This document shows positions 24,977-34,316 of a stretch of DNA of 64,000 nt, one piece after another (the stretch's first letter is position 1; every line of letters begins with the position of its first letter). Below the pieces are notes generated by a model. That model was not told the DNA's origin. It saw only the letters and a list, made by a program, of their open reading frames with translations, and searched no databases. The DNA lies in the NCBI RefSeq assembly GCF_024055715.1, contig NZ_JAMXMV010000003.1, forward strand, positions 496,001 through 560,000, read 5' to 3'. Made by a program: the position numbers and the translations under genes. The DNA comes from Actinoallomurus soli (lineage in GTDB: Bacteria > Actinomycetota > Actinomycetes > Streptosporangiales > Streptosporangiaceae).

Positions 24977-27900
24977 CTACCAGCTGTGGATGCCGGCGCC
25001 GTAGGGATAGAGGGGATCGCCGTAGGTCGTGGCCGGCGACTGACCGGCGTCGATCTCGGCGCGGATGTCGGCGCGTTCCGCGGCGGTCGCGCCCAGGTCG
25101 TACGGCAGGCTCCAGTCCTCGACGGCGTCGGCGGGGGTGTCCGTGCCGCCCGGCTTGAGGACCTGGTCGACGCTGCGCGGGAGCTGCCACGGCAGCGACC
25201 CGTGCGGCGTGTAGTCGCCGAAGAGCAGGGAGGCCGTCGCCGGGCCGACCTCCTCGCCGCCGCGGTAGGTCATCACGATCGCGTCGGCGATGCCGTTCCA
25301 CTCGGAGATCACGGTCGGCCGGGGCAGGTCCATGACCACGACGACCGGGATCCCCTGGTCGTGGAAGTTCTGGATGATGGCGAGCTGGTCCGCCGGCAGG
25401 TACGGCTGTTCTTTCGTCCAGGCCGTGGCGTGCGTGTAACTGGGCTCGCCGACCGCGACGACGGCCAGCTTGGGCGACGGCCCGGTGTCCTGGTAGACGT
25501 TCACGCCGGCCTTCGCCGCCCGCGCCTTGATCGCGTCCAGGATGTCCAGCGAGCCGTAGTTCTGGTGGAAGTAGCTGGTCCACACGCAGCAGGCGGCGCC
25601 GTCGGTGGCGCGCGGGCCCGCCACCACGAGGTTGTCACCCGCCTTCAGCTTGATCGGCAGGACGCCGTCGTTCTTCAGCAGGGTGATGGACTCGCGCGCC
25701 GCCTGGTTGGCGAGCGCCGCGTACGACGGCTGGTGGAAGCGGTACGGGCCGTTCACCGGGTCGCCGTACGGCCGGTCGAAGATCCCTAGCTCGAACTTCA
25801 GCCGGAGGACCCGGGTCACCGCGTCGTTGATCCGGGAGATCGGCACGCTGGACAGGAAGCTCGCGATCGAGAAGTCGGCCGCGCCCGGGTCGGCGCCGCC
25901 CATGACGTCGGATCCGGCGTTCGCCGCGCTGATCCACGCCCCGGAGGGCAGCCAGTCCGTCGTGATGAGGCCGGTGTAGCCGAGGTTGTTCCGCAGGTAG
26001 TCGAGGATGGGCTTGCTGTTGCCGGCGCCCGGCCCGCCCGGGTCGAGGTAGGAGCTGCCGGCGTAACCGGGCATGATGTTGACCGCTCCCGCGTCGAGCG
26101 CGGCCCGCCACGGGATCATGTGGTACTTGATCGTCACCGCGTCGTAGACGATGCCCGCCTCACCGCCGGCCCCCTCCCCCGGCCAGTGCTTGACCGTCGC
26201 GAGGACCGAGTTCGGGTTCAGCTCCGGCCCACCCTGCAGGCCGGACACGAGGGCGCGCACCTGGGCGGCCGCGACGTCGGCGTTCTCGCCGTTGCCCTCC
26301 TGGATGCGGGGGTACAGCACCTTGGTGCCGACCTCGGCGAGCGGCCCGAGCACGCCGCGCGTGCCGACCTCGAGCTCCTCGCGGCGCTGCATGTCGCCCA
26401 GCTTGTAGTCGAGGGGGTAGTCCTTGCCCGCGGCGAGCGCGCTCTGCAGCGGGTACGTCGTCTCGTACCCGGAGATCGTGTCGCCCGCGGAGACCGGCGG
26501 GATGCCGAGACGGGTGCCGGCGGCGGCGCGGAGCACCTTGTCCAGGTCGGCGGGCTGCGCCGGGCCGAAGTGCCACCCCGACTGCGGGTACGTCTGGGCG
26601 TTGTAGAACATCTGGTACGCCTTCTCCTCGGGCGTCATCCGGCCGAGGAGGTCGGCCACCCGCGTCTCGACCGGCTGCCGCCAGTCCTCGTACGGCTCGA
26701 TCGTGCCGTCCTTGTTGAGGTCACGGGCGCCGTTCACGATGTTCACGCCGTCGCCCGCCGCCTTGATCGTGGGCAGGTAGACGCTGAACGTCCGGATGTT
26801 CGACGTGGTCCTGGCCCCCGACCCGCTCACCGCGACGACGAACCACCTGTACGTCCACCGGTCGCTGATGTCCCAGGTCGGCGTGTAAGTCGTGCCGGTG
26901 GGCTCGGCGACCTTCGTGTAGAGGTCGAGCAGCCGGCCGGAGGCGGTGAAGTCGTAGTCGGTGCGGCTGACGTTGAGCCACACCTCGTAGTGCGCGGTGC
27001 CGGAGACCGCGGCCCAGGACAGAGCCGGGCGGCGGGTGTCGGTGACCATCGCGTGGTCGGCCGGCGCCGACAGCGCGAACTGGCCGGTGGTCGCCGGGGC
27101 CTTGGTCGGCGGCGACAGCAACGGTGGGTTGTCACTCGACGCGTCGACCGTGCCGAAGACCTGGAACTCCCAGAGCGAGTAGCCGTACCCCGTGGCTCTG
27201 GCCGTGCCGTGGAAGCGTACGTAGCGGCCCTTGCCGGAGATGGTGAGGTTCTCGGTGCCGCCCTTGCCGGTCGTGGTGCTGTAGATGCTCGTCCACGTCG
27301 TCTCGTTGTCCGACACCTCGATCCGGTAGCCGGTGGCGTAGGCGTTCTCCCAGACGAGCGTGGCGCCGCTGATCGTGGCGGCCCCGCCGAGGTCGACCTC
27401 CAGCCACTCGTCGTCGGTGTACAGGCTGGACCAGCGGGTGTCCGTACGGCCGTCCAGCGCCGCCGCCGGCGCGTTGCCGCCCTCCGTCGAGGAGGCCTTG
27501 ACCTGTTTGAACGCGGAGATCGGCGTGGTGCTCGGCGGCGTCGTCGATCCGGCCGAGCCGTACACCTGGAACTCCCACAGCGAGTAGCCGTAACCCGTCG
27601 CCCGCGCCGTCCCGTACATCCGGACGTAGCGTCCGGTGCCGGTGACGTTCAGCGTCTGCTTCCCGCCGGTGCCGGTGGTGGTGCTGTAGACGGTCCGCCA
27701 GGTGGCGGCGTCGTCGGATACCTGGATCTGGAAGGCCGTCGCGTACGCCGTCTCCCAGGTGAGGGCGACCTGGGAGACGGTGGCGCCGGCGCCGAGGTCG
27801 ACCTGCAGCCACTGCGGATCGCTGAAGGCGCTCGACCACCGGGTGCCGGTGTCACCGTCCACGGCGGCCGAGGCGGGCGTACCGGCGCTCTCGACCGACG

Positions 27901-28057
27901 AGGCGGTGGCCGGTCTCCCCTGCGAGAGCAGCGTGGAATCCGCGCTCGCCGACGTGGACAGGGCGACCCCCGCGCAGGCGAGGAGCAGGGTCAGGATGGT
28001 GATCACGATCGGGGGCGCGGCGGGCCGATGGCCCACCGCCCGGGCACGGGGCTTCAT
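24977..28057 (-). CDS. Secreted GH3 glycoside hydrolase with two discoidin (F5/8C, CBM32-like) domains
   Basis: 1026 residues from the ATG at 28057 with a GAGGAG ribosome site. Signal peptide to about TSASA. Two discoidin-type domains (~45-167 and ~178-305) share the ending GYGYSLWEFQV and are near duplicates. A fibronectin-like stretch (~320-425) and an EF-hand-like DLNKDGTIEPYEDW lead into the GH3 catalytic region. The nucleophile Asp is in ITTDW near residue 700; the GH3 C-terminal domain follows. Likely an exported beta-glycosidase acting on plant or fungal polysaccharide. Exact substrate unknown. Confidence 0.92.
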   Translation of the reverse strand: MKPRARAVGHRPAAPPIVITILTLLLACAGVALSTSASADSTLLSQGRPATASSVESAGTPASAAVDGDTGTRWSSAFSDPQWLQVDLGAGATVSQVALTWETAYATAFQIQVSDDAATWRTVYSTTTGTGGKQTLNVTGTGRYVRMYGTARATGYGYSLWEFQVYGSAGSTTPPSTTPISAFKQVKASSTEGGNAPAAALDGRTDTRWSSLYTDDEWLEVDLGGAATISGATLVWENAYATGYRIEVSDNETTWTSIYSTTTGKGGTENLTISGKGRYVRFHGTARATGYGYSLWEFQVFGTVDASSDNPPLLSPPTKAPATTGQFALSAPADHAMVTDTRRPALSWAAVSGTAHYEVWLNVSRTDYDFTASGRLLDLYTKVAEPTGTTYTPTWDISDRWTYRWFVVAVSGSGARTTSNIRTFSVYLPTIKAAGDGVNIVNGARDLNKDGTIEPYEDWRQPVETRVADLLGRMTPEEKAYQMFYNAQTYPQSGWHFGPAQPADLDKVLRAAAGTRLGIPPVSAGDTISGYETTYPLQSALAAGKDYPLDYKLGDMQRREELEVGTRGVLGPLAEVGTKVLYPRIQEGNGENADVAAAQVRALVSGLQGGPELNPNSVLATVKHWPGEGAGGEAGIVYDAVTIKYHMIPWRAALDAGAVNIMPGYAGSSYLDPGGPGAGNSKPILDYLRNNLGYTGLITTDWLPSGAWISAANAGSDVMGGADPGAADFSIASFLSSVPISRINDAVTRVLRLKFELGIFDRPYGDPVNGPYRFHQPSYAALANQAARESITLLKNDGVLPIKLKAGDNLVVAGPRATDGAACCVWTSYFHQNYGSLDILDAIKARAAKAGVNVYQDTGPSPKLAVVAVGEPSYTHATAWTKEQPYLPADQLAIIQNFHDQGIPVVVVMDLPRPTVISEWNGIADAIVMTYRGGEEVGPATASLLFGDYTPHGSLPWQLPRSVDQVLKPGGTDTPADAVEDWSLPYDLGATAAERADIRAEIDAGQSPATTYGDPLYPYGAGIHSW

Positions 28058-28427
28058 GGGGGCAGCTCCTCTTCGGGGCACGGCGGAGCGGCGAGGAGAC
28101 CGCCCGCCGTGAAGCTGATGGCGAAAAGGACTCCCGGCGGGGTGGGGGCTCTGACGTGCACCGGGAGCTGAGGAGCGCGCTCTCCCGAGAGACTGATCGG
28201 GATCGCCACCGGTGTCAATACTCGGCGGCGGGCTTTTTTCGGGACTTATATTAAGCTGCTGCTCAGAGGGGCGGGCGGTGGCGCCGCCGATGGGGCCGCC
28301 GCCGCCATGACCGGCTGGACCGGGCGCTCTCGGCGCCACGCCAGCCGGCCACCACGGCCGAAAGCCCTCGATCGGGGCCTTCGATTACATTTTCAGGGAG
28401 CGTTTCGCCTGGTGCCCGGACGCGGCC
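28058..28427. other. Intergenic region upstream of the GH3 gene
   Basis: 370 bases. It contains an AT-rich patch (TTTTTTCGGGACTTATATTAAG, split here as TTTTTTCGG then TTATATTAAG, near 28233-28256) and an 8-base palindrome CACCGGTG near 28210 that could be a LacI-type half-site. No supported coding frame. Confidence 0.35.
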
Positions 28428-28676
28428 TTACTTGCACTTGGCGGCGCACTTACCCTTGCCCCTCTTGTAACCGTATTTAGCGCACCGGTGGGTCTTGCTG
28501 TTCATCTTGAGACAGCACCGGGTACACGGCGGGGGCTTGGCGTCGACGCGCGCCGACGCCGAGACGGCGACGCGGCTCTCCGCGGACGCGGAACCGCCCA
28601 CGAGCAGGACGACTCCGAGAACCAGCATGGCCATGGCAACGGCCGCGGCGACCGACTGTCGGACCTTCTGGATCAT
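28428..28676 (-). CDS. Small secreted Cys-rich, Lys-rich peptide (defensin-like candidate)
   Basis: 82 residues from the ATG at 28676, with AGAGGTGG upstream. A long signal peptide (MIQKVRQSVAAAVAMAMLVL and onward) ends near SASA. The mature end is strongly basic with six cysteines, spaced C-x2-CC-x8-C-x11-C-x3-C over ~30 residues, and ends in KCAAKCK. A secreted, disulfide-rich cationic peptide is typical of antimicrobial or channel-binding defensin-like proteins; a metal-binding or envelope function is also possible. I do not recognise a family. No modification or immunity gene adjoins it. Confidence 0.7.
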   Translation of the reverse strand: MIQKVRQSVAAAVAMAMLVLGVVLLVGGSASAESRVAVSASARVDAKPPPCTRCCLKMNSKTHRCAKYGYKRGKGKCAAKCK

Positions 28677-28807
28677 GAGACCACCTCTTTTCACCATCCA
28701 GTCTGCTTCGACAAGGTTCCCACCGTTTACCGTTTCCGGATAGGGCAGAATGCCTCTGGCCGGACGACAACTGGCCAACACTTTCGTATTCGTTGATACC
28801 GACTTTG

Positions 28808-29245
28808 TCAGAATTGGTCGCCGGCGTACGAGGCCAGGCCATCGGCCATCCGCTGCATGAAGCGGGTCAGGTACCACCGCCAGAACGGCCCCGACGGACG
28901 CAGCTTCGGCTCGAAGGTCGCCGACCAGGTGATGTCGGTGCCGCCCTGCGGCGCCGCGGCGAGCTCGACGGTGCCCCGGTAGGACCGGAACGGGCCGCTC
29001 ACGTTCTCATAGCCGAACCGCCGGTCGGTGACCAGCTCGACGATGCGCTCCCGGGAGACCGCCCGGCCGGTGCGGAAGATCCGTGTGTCGCCGACCTGCT
29101 GCCGGCCTGCGGGATCACCGCCGCCCTCGATCTCTGCGGCGTCGATCGGCGACCACGACGGCCAGGTGGCCGCACGGACGAGCGCCGTGAAGACGACGTC
29201 GGGGTTCGCCGGCGAATGGGAGGTCACGCGATAGCTGTACGGCAC
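28808..29245 (-). CDS. SRPBCC family protein (polyketide cyclase/dehydrase-like)
   Basis: 145 residues. N-terminal TSHSPANPDVVFTALVRAATWPSW and later ERIVELVTDRRFGYENVSGP and GTDITWSATFEPK fit the START/Bet v1-like hydrophobic-ligand fold used by many small actinomycete proteins. No catalytic assignment possible. It lies 9 bases downstream of the AraC regulator and is probably cotranscribed. Confidence 0.8.
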   Translation of the reverse strand: MPYSYRVTSHSPANPDVVFTALVRAATWPSWSPIDAAEIEGGGDPAGRQQVGDTRIFRTGRAVSRERIVELVTDRRFGYENVSGPFRSYRGTVELAAAPQGGTDITWSATFEPKLRPSGPFWRWYLTRFMQRMADGLASYAGDQF

Positions 29246-29254
29246 GCCGCCACG

Positions 29255-30184
29255 CTAGGACGGCGCGGTCGGCTCGGACCATGCGCGCGATTGCCCACCC
29301 GTCGATGAGATCTTGCGGTACGCCGACGGCCGTACGCCGACGTGCGCCAGAAAGGCCGAGGACAGGCTGCCGGGGCTGGAGAAGCCGCAGCGTTCGGCGA
29401 TCCGCCCGATGGTGAGGTCGGTGCCGGCGAGCAGCCGCCGCGCCTGCTCGATCCGCAGCCGGGTCAGGAACCGGTGCGGCGTCTCGCCGGTGGCCTCGCG
29501 GAACACGCGGATGAAGTGGTACACGCTCAGATGCACTTCGGCGGCGATGTCGGCGAGCGTCAGCGGATCGGCGAGGCGGTCCCGCATGACCGCGATGCTC
29601 TTCCGGACGGCCATGTGCTCGGGACCCGGCGTGGGATGACCGCGGCCCTGGGTCAGCAGGTGTGTCGCGAGGAAGGTCGCGGCCGCTTCGGCGTACAGGT
29701 CGTTCGCGCCCTCGGCGGCCGGCAGCGCGCGTACGACCTGTTCGACGACCGCGTCGCCCGGGCCCAGGCCGGCGGCCAGCGCCTCGAAGTCCGGTCCCGG
29801 GCCTCCCAGCTCGGCCGCGACCCGGTCGACGGTCGCCCGCGGAATGTGCACCTGAACGGTGCGCATCACCGACATCGCACGGTAACCGCGCTCGGTCGCG
29901 TGGCCGGGGACCATGAGTTCCAGGCGGCCGGGCACCCAGCGTCGCCGGACCGCCCTCCCGCCTGCTCGTGTCCGCATCACCGCGTCCCCGCCCGTACAGA
30001 GCACAAGGTGCAGGTCGGACACCCCGGGCAGCGGAAGGTGCTCCGCCTCCGGCGCGTGGGTGAAGCACTGGACGAGCAACGACCGCCAGCCGCCGTCCTG
30101 CCAGCTGCAATAGGTGCGCCGCACGAACGTCGCCATGTCGAAACCGGCGTACGGCGCCACGTCGAAGTCAGGCGAGTCGAACAC
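29255..30184 (-). CDS. AraC family transcriptional regulator
   Basis: 309 residues. An N-terminal cupin-like sensor (~1-165), then the two-helix-turn-helix AraC domain: first HTH LADIAAEVHLSVYHFIRVFR near residue 220 and second IGRIAERCGFSSPGSLSSAF near 270, ending in GVRPSAYRK. The downstream SRPBCC gene is close enough to be coregulated. A large perfect hairpin lies 125 bases upstream of the ATG, in the divergent region with the methyltransferase. Confidence 0.9.
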   Translation of the reverse strand: MFDSPDFDVAPYAGFDMATFVRRTYCSWQDGGWRSLLVQCFTHAPEAEHLPLPGVSDLHLVLCTGGDAVMRTRAGGRAVRRRWVPGRLELMVPGHATERGYRAMSVMRTVQVHIPRATVDRVAAELGGPGPDFEALAAGLGPGDAVVEQVVRALPAAEGANDLYAEAAATFLATHLLTQGRGHPTPGPEHMAVRKSIAVMRDRLADPLTLADIAAEVHLSVYHFIRVFREATGETPHRFLTRLRIEQARRLLAGTDLTIGRIAERCGFSSPGSLSSAFLAHVGVRPSAYRKISSTGGQSRAWSEPTAPS

Positions 30185-30309
30185 CCCCGCGAGTCTACGA
30201 GGGCCGCTCCGGCGTGTCCTTCACCGAACGTCCTGCACGGGCCCGCGCGACACCCCAAGGACTAGAGCGGACAACCATCCCAGATCGCACGCGCGGGGGC
30301 CCTGTGCTG

Positions 30310-30366
30310 TTCCAGCGCCGTCTACTCAGGGGAGACAATTTCTCCCCTGAGTAGACGGCGCTGGAA
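30310..30366. repeat. Perfect 26-base inverted repeat with 5-base loop
   Basis: The arms 30310-30335 and 30341-30366 are exact reverse complements; the loop is CAATT. It lies between divergently transcribed genes (araC and a methyltransferase), not downstream of a gene, so a simple terminator role is unexpected. The transcript would form a very stable hairpin on either strand. Confidence 0.9.
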
Positions 30367-30453
30367 ACGATGCCCCTGCCCCGGCGTCATCTTCTCGCCG
30401 CAACCGATCCGCCCGGCCGGCGGCGGGGGCGGGCGCCCGGTTACTATTCGATC

Positions 30454-31245
30454 ATGGTTCACCATGATCGGTGCGGGGTTCCGGCCGATCTCGATCCCAC
30501 GACGCCGAACGTCGCACGGATGTACGACTACTTCCTCGGCGGCAAGGACAACTTCCGCGCCGACCGCCAGGCCGCCGCGAAGGTCGCCGAGGTCCTCCCG
30601 GACGTGGCCGCGGTGGCGCGAACGAACCGGGAGTTCCTCCAGCGGGCCGTCCGATACGTCGCCGACGCCGGCGTCGACCAGTTCCTCGACCTCGGATCCG
30701 GCCTGCCGACCCAGGGCAACGTCCACGAGATCGCGCGGGCCGTCCACCGGCACGCCCGTGTCGTCTACGTGGACCACGACCCGGTCGTGGTGGCCCACGG
30801 GCAGGCGCTGCTGTCGTCCGACGAGCGCACCGCCACCGTACGCGCCGACCTGCGCGATCCGGAGGCCGTCCTGAACGACCCCCGCACCCGGCGGCTCATC
30901 GACTTCGACCGTCCGGTCGGGCTGCTGATCGTGGCCGTACTGCACTTCGTCCCCGACGAAGAGGACCCCGCCGGTCTCGTACGGCGGTACCGGGACGCCC
31001 TCGCGCCCGGCAGCCACGTCATCCTCTCCCACGCCGCCATCGAGGAACAGCGCAACCTGGACGTCTCGACCGCGTACCGCGGTGCGAACGCCCCCTTCAT
31101 CGCGCGGACCCGTGACCAGGTCGCGGCGTTCCTCGACGGGATGGACGTCGTCGAACCCGGCGTGGTCCACCTGGGCGAGTGGCGGCCCACCCGCGTCGAG
31201 AAGCCGCTGACGGCCGGCTGGACGGCGGTCGCGCGCACGCGCTGA
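30454..31245 (+). CDS. SAM-dependent methyltransferase (DUF574/SAV2177-type)
   Basis: 263 residues from the ATG at 30454; the upstream open frame is not conserved-looking. Family signature VARMYDYFLGGKDNFRADR near the N-terminus, then QFLDLGSGLPTQGNVHEIAR (SAM-binding) and VVYVDHDPVVVAHG. These methyltransferases are numerous in actinomycetes and mostly uncharacterised. Divergent from araC; convergent with the sigma-factor gene. Confidence 0.9.
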   Translation: MVHHDRCGVPADLDPTTPNVARMYDYFLGGKDNFRADRQAAAKVAEVLPDVAAVARTNREFLQRAVRYVADAGVDQFLDLGSGLPTQGNVHEIARAVHRHARVVYVDHDPVVVAHGQALLSSDERTATVRADLRDPEAVLNDPRTRRLIDFDRPVGLLIVAVLHFVPDEEDPAGLVRRYRDALAPGSHVILSHAAIEEQRNLDVSTAYRGANAPFIARTRDQVAAFLDGMDVVEPGVVHLGEWRPTRVEKPLTAGWTAVARTR

Positions 31246-31272
31246 CCGCCGCCGCTTCGCCGGTGCGGGTCG

Positions 31273-32343
31273 TCATGGGGCGGGCTCGTCCGGCGCGGGC
31301 GAGCCGCCGCCCGATCGGCCGGTCCCGGCCGGGGCGGGGCCGAGCGCCGGGGGGAGGCCGAAGAGGTCGAACAGGTCCGGGTCGCGGAACACGACGACCC
31401 GCGTGATCCCCATCTCGTGGGCGGAGAGGACCGTCACCGCGTGCGCGTGATGGACGCCGTCCGGTCCGCGCCGGTACAGGGCGACCGCGGGCTGGCCGTT
31501 GGCCGCGGTCGGCACCGTACGGAACAGGCCCGGCTCGGTCAGGACGCGGGAGGCGAAGAACCGGCCGATGGGCTCGCGCCCGGCGAACCAGGTCGGCGTG
31601 GGCGGCATCTCCAGGACGGCGTCCTCGGTCAGCAGCCCGATCAGGGCGGTGACGTCGGCGTTCTCGAACGCCGTGGCATAGCGATCCAGCAGTTCGCGCC
31701 GACGGGCGTCGGAGGTCTCGCTCGTCCGGTCCTCGTACGGCGCCGCCTGGTCCAGCTGGGCGCGGGCGCGCTGCAGGAGGCTCTTGACCGCCGGGACGGA
31801 GACGCCGAGCAGCTCGGCGACCTCCGTCGCGCGCAGCGCCAGCACCTCGCGCAGGATGAGGACGGCGCGCTGGCGCGGGGGCAGGTACTGCAGGGTGGCG
31901 ATCAGGGCGAGCCGCAGGCTCGACCGCGCCGCCACGATGGCGGCGGGATCCTCGGCGCCGGTGTCGGCCATCCGGTCGGGGAAGGGCTGGAGCCACGTCA
32001 CCTCCGGTGGCGGCGCCATCGGGCCCTCAGGGTCCTCGGCGGGACCGCCCAGGCCCGAGGGCAGCGGCCGGCGCTTGCGGTTCTCCAACGCGGTGAGGCA
32101 CGCGTTGGTCGCGATCCGGTACAGCCAGGTCCGCGGCGACGACCGGCCTTCGAACGTCTCGTGCGCACGCCACGCCCGCAGGTAGATCTCCTGGACCAGG
32201 TCCTCGGCGTCGTGGATCGAGCCGAGCATCCGGTAGCAGTAGGCCAGGAGCTCCCGGCGGTACGGGGAGGTCAGCCGCGCGAAGACGTCGGGGCCATCGC
32301 TCAGGCCGCCGACGTCGACGCGGGCGTCGGTCGTCTGCGTCAC
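31273..32343 (-). CDS. ECF sigma factor with C-terminal SnoaL-like domain
   Basis: 356 residues from the GTG at 32343, chosen because GTGA overlaps the upstream VOC gene stop. Sigma region 2 is LTSPYRRELLAYCYRMLGS with DAEDLVQEIYLRAW near residue 45. Region 4 is LPPRQRAVLILREVLALRAT with VAELLGVSVPAVKSLLQRAR near 180. The last ~140 residues are a SnoaL-like domain (TALIGLLTEDAVLEMPPTPT), known in ECF families to act as an intramolecular control module. There is no anti-sigma gene adjacent. Confidence 0.92.
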   Translation of the reverse strand: MTQTTDARVDVGGLSDGPDVFARLTSPYRRELLAYCYRMLGSIHDAEDLVQEIYLRAWRAHETFEGRSSPRTWLYRIATNACLTALENRKRRPLPSGLGGPAEDPEGPMAPPPEVTWLQPFPDRMADTGAEDPAAIVAARSSLRLALIATLQYLPPRQRAVLILREVLALRATEVAELLGVSVPAVKSLLQRARAQLDQAAPYEDRTSETSDARRRELLDRYATAFENADVTALIGLLTEDAVLEMPPTPTWFAGREPIGRFFASRVLTEPGLFRTVPTAANGQPAVALYRRGPDGVHHAHAVTVLSAHEMGITRVVVFRDPDLFDLFGLPPALGPAPAGTGRSGGGSPAPDEPAP

Positions 32344-32714
32344 CGCCCGGCACCGGTCCGGGCGAACTCGACGATCTGCGCGTAGTTCCCGTCCGGGTCC
32401 TCCACCGTCGCGATCAGACCCGGGCCGAACTCCTCGACCGGGCGGATCCACCGCGTGCCGTCCATCGCCTTCAGGCGAGCGGTGACGGCCTCGATGTCCT
32501 CGACATAGAAGTTGATCAGGATCCGGCCGGGCTCCCGTGCGCTCTTCTCCAGATCGTCACGCCGCTCGAAGATCAGCCGACTGCCGCCCACCGTCAGGAC
32601 GGTCCCCGGCTCGGCCGACGGCACGAACACCGCGCGGTACCAGGCACTGAGCCGGTCCGGGTCGTCGCCGCCCAGGACCAGGCCGCCCAGCCGCACCTCT
32701 GTCATCTCCGCCAT
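32340..32714 (-). CDS. VOC (glyoxalase/bleomycin-resistance fold) protein
   Basis: 124 residues from the ATG at 32714, which has GAAGGA at proper distance; an ATG two codons upstream is nearer to it. Typical VOC pattern: GGLVLGGDDPDRLSAWYRAVF and LIATVEDPDGNYAQIVEF. Such proteins serve as dioxygenases, isomerases or antibiotic-binding proteins; no specific activity can be assigned. Its stop overlaps the sigma factor start by four bases, so the two are translationally coupled. Confidence 0.85.
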   Translation of the reverse strand: MAEMTEVRLGGLVLGGDDPDRLSAWYRAVFVPSAEPGTVLTVGGSRLIFERRDDLEKSAREPGRILINFYVEDIEAVTARLKAMDGTRWIRPVEEFGPGLIATVEDPDGNYAQIVEFARTGAGR

Positions 32715-32799
32715 GGTCATTCCTTCTCCCTCATCCTCGATGTTCCTTCACACCTATCGACTCGGCCACCCGCCGAAAGGAATCGGCCGGGTCCGGCGG

Positions 32800-34203
32800 T
32801 CAGCGGCTCGGCGTGAGCACCGGTGCGGTGGGCTCCGGGGCCGGGGTGGTCCGGCGGCCCGGGACGGCCAGCGCCGCGACCGCCCCGGCCAGCGACAGCG
32901 CGCCGCTGACGGCGATCGCCCGCGCGAAGCCGTCGCTGAAGGCCGCCGGTCCGGCGTAGCCGCCGGTCTCGCTGAACACCAGGGCCAGCACCGCGACTCC
33001 GAACGCACCGCCCAGTTGCCGACCGGTGTTGAACACGCCACTGGCCTTGCCGATCTGCTCGGGCGCGACCGCGTTGAGGACGGCGGCCTGCGCCGCGGGC
33101 ATCGCCATGCTCACGCCGGCCCCCGCGATGAGCATCGGCGCGATCAGCTGCCAGTACGGGACGGACGGGGTCGCGACGAGGCCTAGCCACCCCATCCCGG
33201 CCGCCTGCAGGGCCAGCCCGAGCGCGGCCGGCGGCCGTGCGCCGATCCGGTTGACCAGCCTGCCCGCCAACGGCGCGACGACCGTCACCGAGGCCGTCCA
33301 GGCCAGCAGGTGCAGCCCGGCGGCCAGCGGCCTGTCGCCGCGCCCCGTCTGGAAGTACTGCGCCGCGAGGAACAGGGATCCGTAGAGCGAGGCGTACAGG
33401 AACAACCCGGCGGCGTTCCCCGCCGCGAACCCGCGAAGCCGGAACAGCCCCAGCGGCACCATCGGCCGCGCGGCGGACCGCTCCCAGGCCACGAAGGCGA
33501 GGCCGCAGACCGCGCCCGCGACCAGCGTCCCGACCACCTCGGCGCTGCCCCATCCCGCGGCGGACGAGCGGACCAGCCCCCAGACCAGTCCCAGCGCGGC
33601 GCCGGTCACCAGCACCAGGCCGCCGGCGTCCACACCGCCTCCTCCGCCACCGCGGCTCTCCGGGACCCGCCGCAGCACCAGGGGAATGACGGCCGCCCCG
33701 ATCGGCAGGTTGAGCCAGAAGATCCACTGCCAGGCGAGTCCCTGCGTGACGGCGCCGCCCACCACCGGGCCGGCGACCACCGCGAGCCCGGTCAGCCCGG
33801 CGAACAGCCCCAGGGCCTTCGGGCGGTCCACCGGTGGATAGGCCGCGCTGAGCAACGCCATCGCCGGCGGCATCACCAGGGCCGCGCCGGCGCCCTGCAC
33901 CGCACGCGCCGCGATCAGCCAGCCCACCCCCGGCGCCAGTGCGCAGGCCACCGAGGCCCCGGTGAACAGCGCCAGCCCGAGCGTGAGGACCCGCCGCCGC
34001 CCGAACCGGTCGCCCAGCACCGCGCCGGTCATCAGCAGAACGGCGAAGCTCAGGCCGTAGGCGTTCACCGTCCACTCGAGTTGTTCGATCGAGGTGCCCA
34101 GATCCAGCCGGATCCGGCTCAGCGCCGTCGTCACCACGGTGGCGTCCAGCGCCACCATCACCGAGGCCGCGGACGCGAGCCCCAGCACCCATCGTCTGTC
34201 CAT
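32800..34203 (-). CDS. MFS drug efflux transporter (DHA2/EmrB-QacA type)
   Basis: 467 residues, about 14 transmembrane helices. Motifs: LDATVVTTALSRIRLDLG after the first helix, GDRFGRRRVL (motif A) and the motif C-like LAVVAGPVVGGAVTQGLAWQ, as in proton-coupled multidrug exporters. The C-terminal tail is short and basic. Upstream is the chitinase terminator, so it has its own promoter. Substrate unknown. Confidence 0.88.
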   Translation of the reverse strand: MDRRWVLGLASAASVMVALDATVVTTALSRIRLDLGTSIEQLEWTVNAYGLSFAVLLMTGAVLGDRFGRRRVLTLGLALFTGASVACALAPGVGWLIAARAVQGAGAALVMPPAMALLSAAYPPVDRPKALGLFAGLTGLAVVAGPVVGGAVTQGLAWQWIFWLNLPIGAAVIPLVLRRVPESRGGGGGGVDAGGLVLVTGAALGLVWGLVRSSAAGWGSAEVVGTLVAGAVCGLAFVAWERSAARPMVPLGLFRLRGFAAGNAAGLFLYASLYGSLFLAAQYFQTGRGDRPLAAGLHLLAWTASVTVVAPLAGRLVNRIGARPPAALGLALQAAGMGWLGLVATPSVPYWQLIAPMLIAGAGVSMAMPAAQAAVLNAVAPEQIGKASGVFNTGRQLGGAFGVAVLALVFSETGGYAGPAAFSDGFARAIAVSGALSLAGAVAALAVPGRRTTPAPEPTAPVLTPSR

Positions 34204-34255
34204 GGGAGTACGGACCGGCGTCCGGCCGAAAGGAATCGGCCGTGGACATGAAGGA

Positions 34256-34299
34256 GCTCAGGTCACCGCCGCCAGGGATACGGCGGCGGTGACCTGAGC
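34256..34299 (-). terminator. Perfect 18-base hairpin downstream of the chitinase gene
   Basis: Arms 34256-34273 and 34282-34299 are exact reverse complements with an 8-base loop, just past the chitinase stop and before the MFS gene start. Confidence 0.8.
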
Positions 34300-34316
34300 G
34301 GTGGGACCGGCCTCGG

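Noticed and set aside
24849-25583. Extension of the pyruvate oxidase frame upstream of 24848
   Set aside because: The extra residues are Arg/Gly-rich and overlap the GH3 3' end; the conserved enzyme starts at MAKRTVAEQ with a ribosome site.
30310-30366. Interpreting the 26-base palindrome as an ordinary terminator
   Set aside because: Both flanking genes point away from it, so nothing known ends there.
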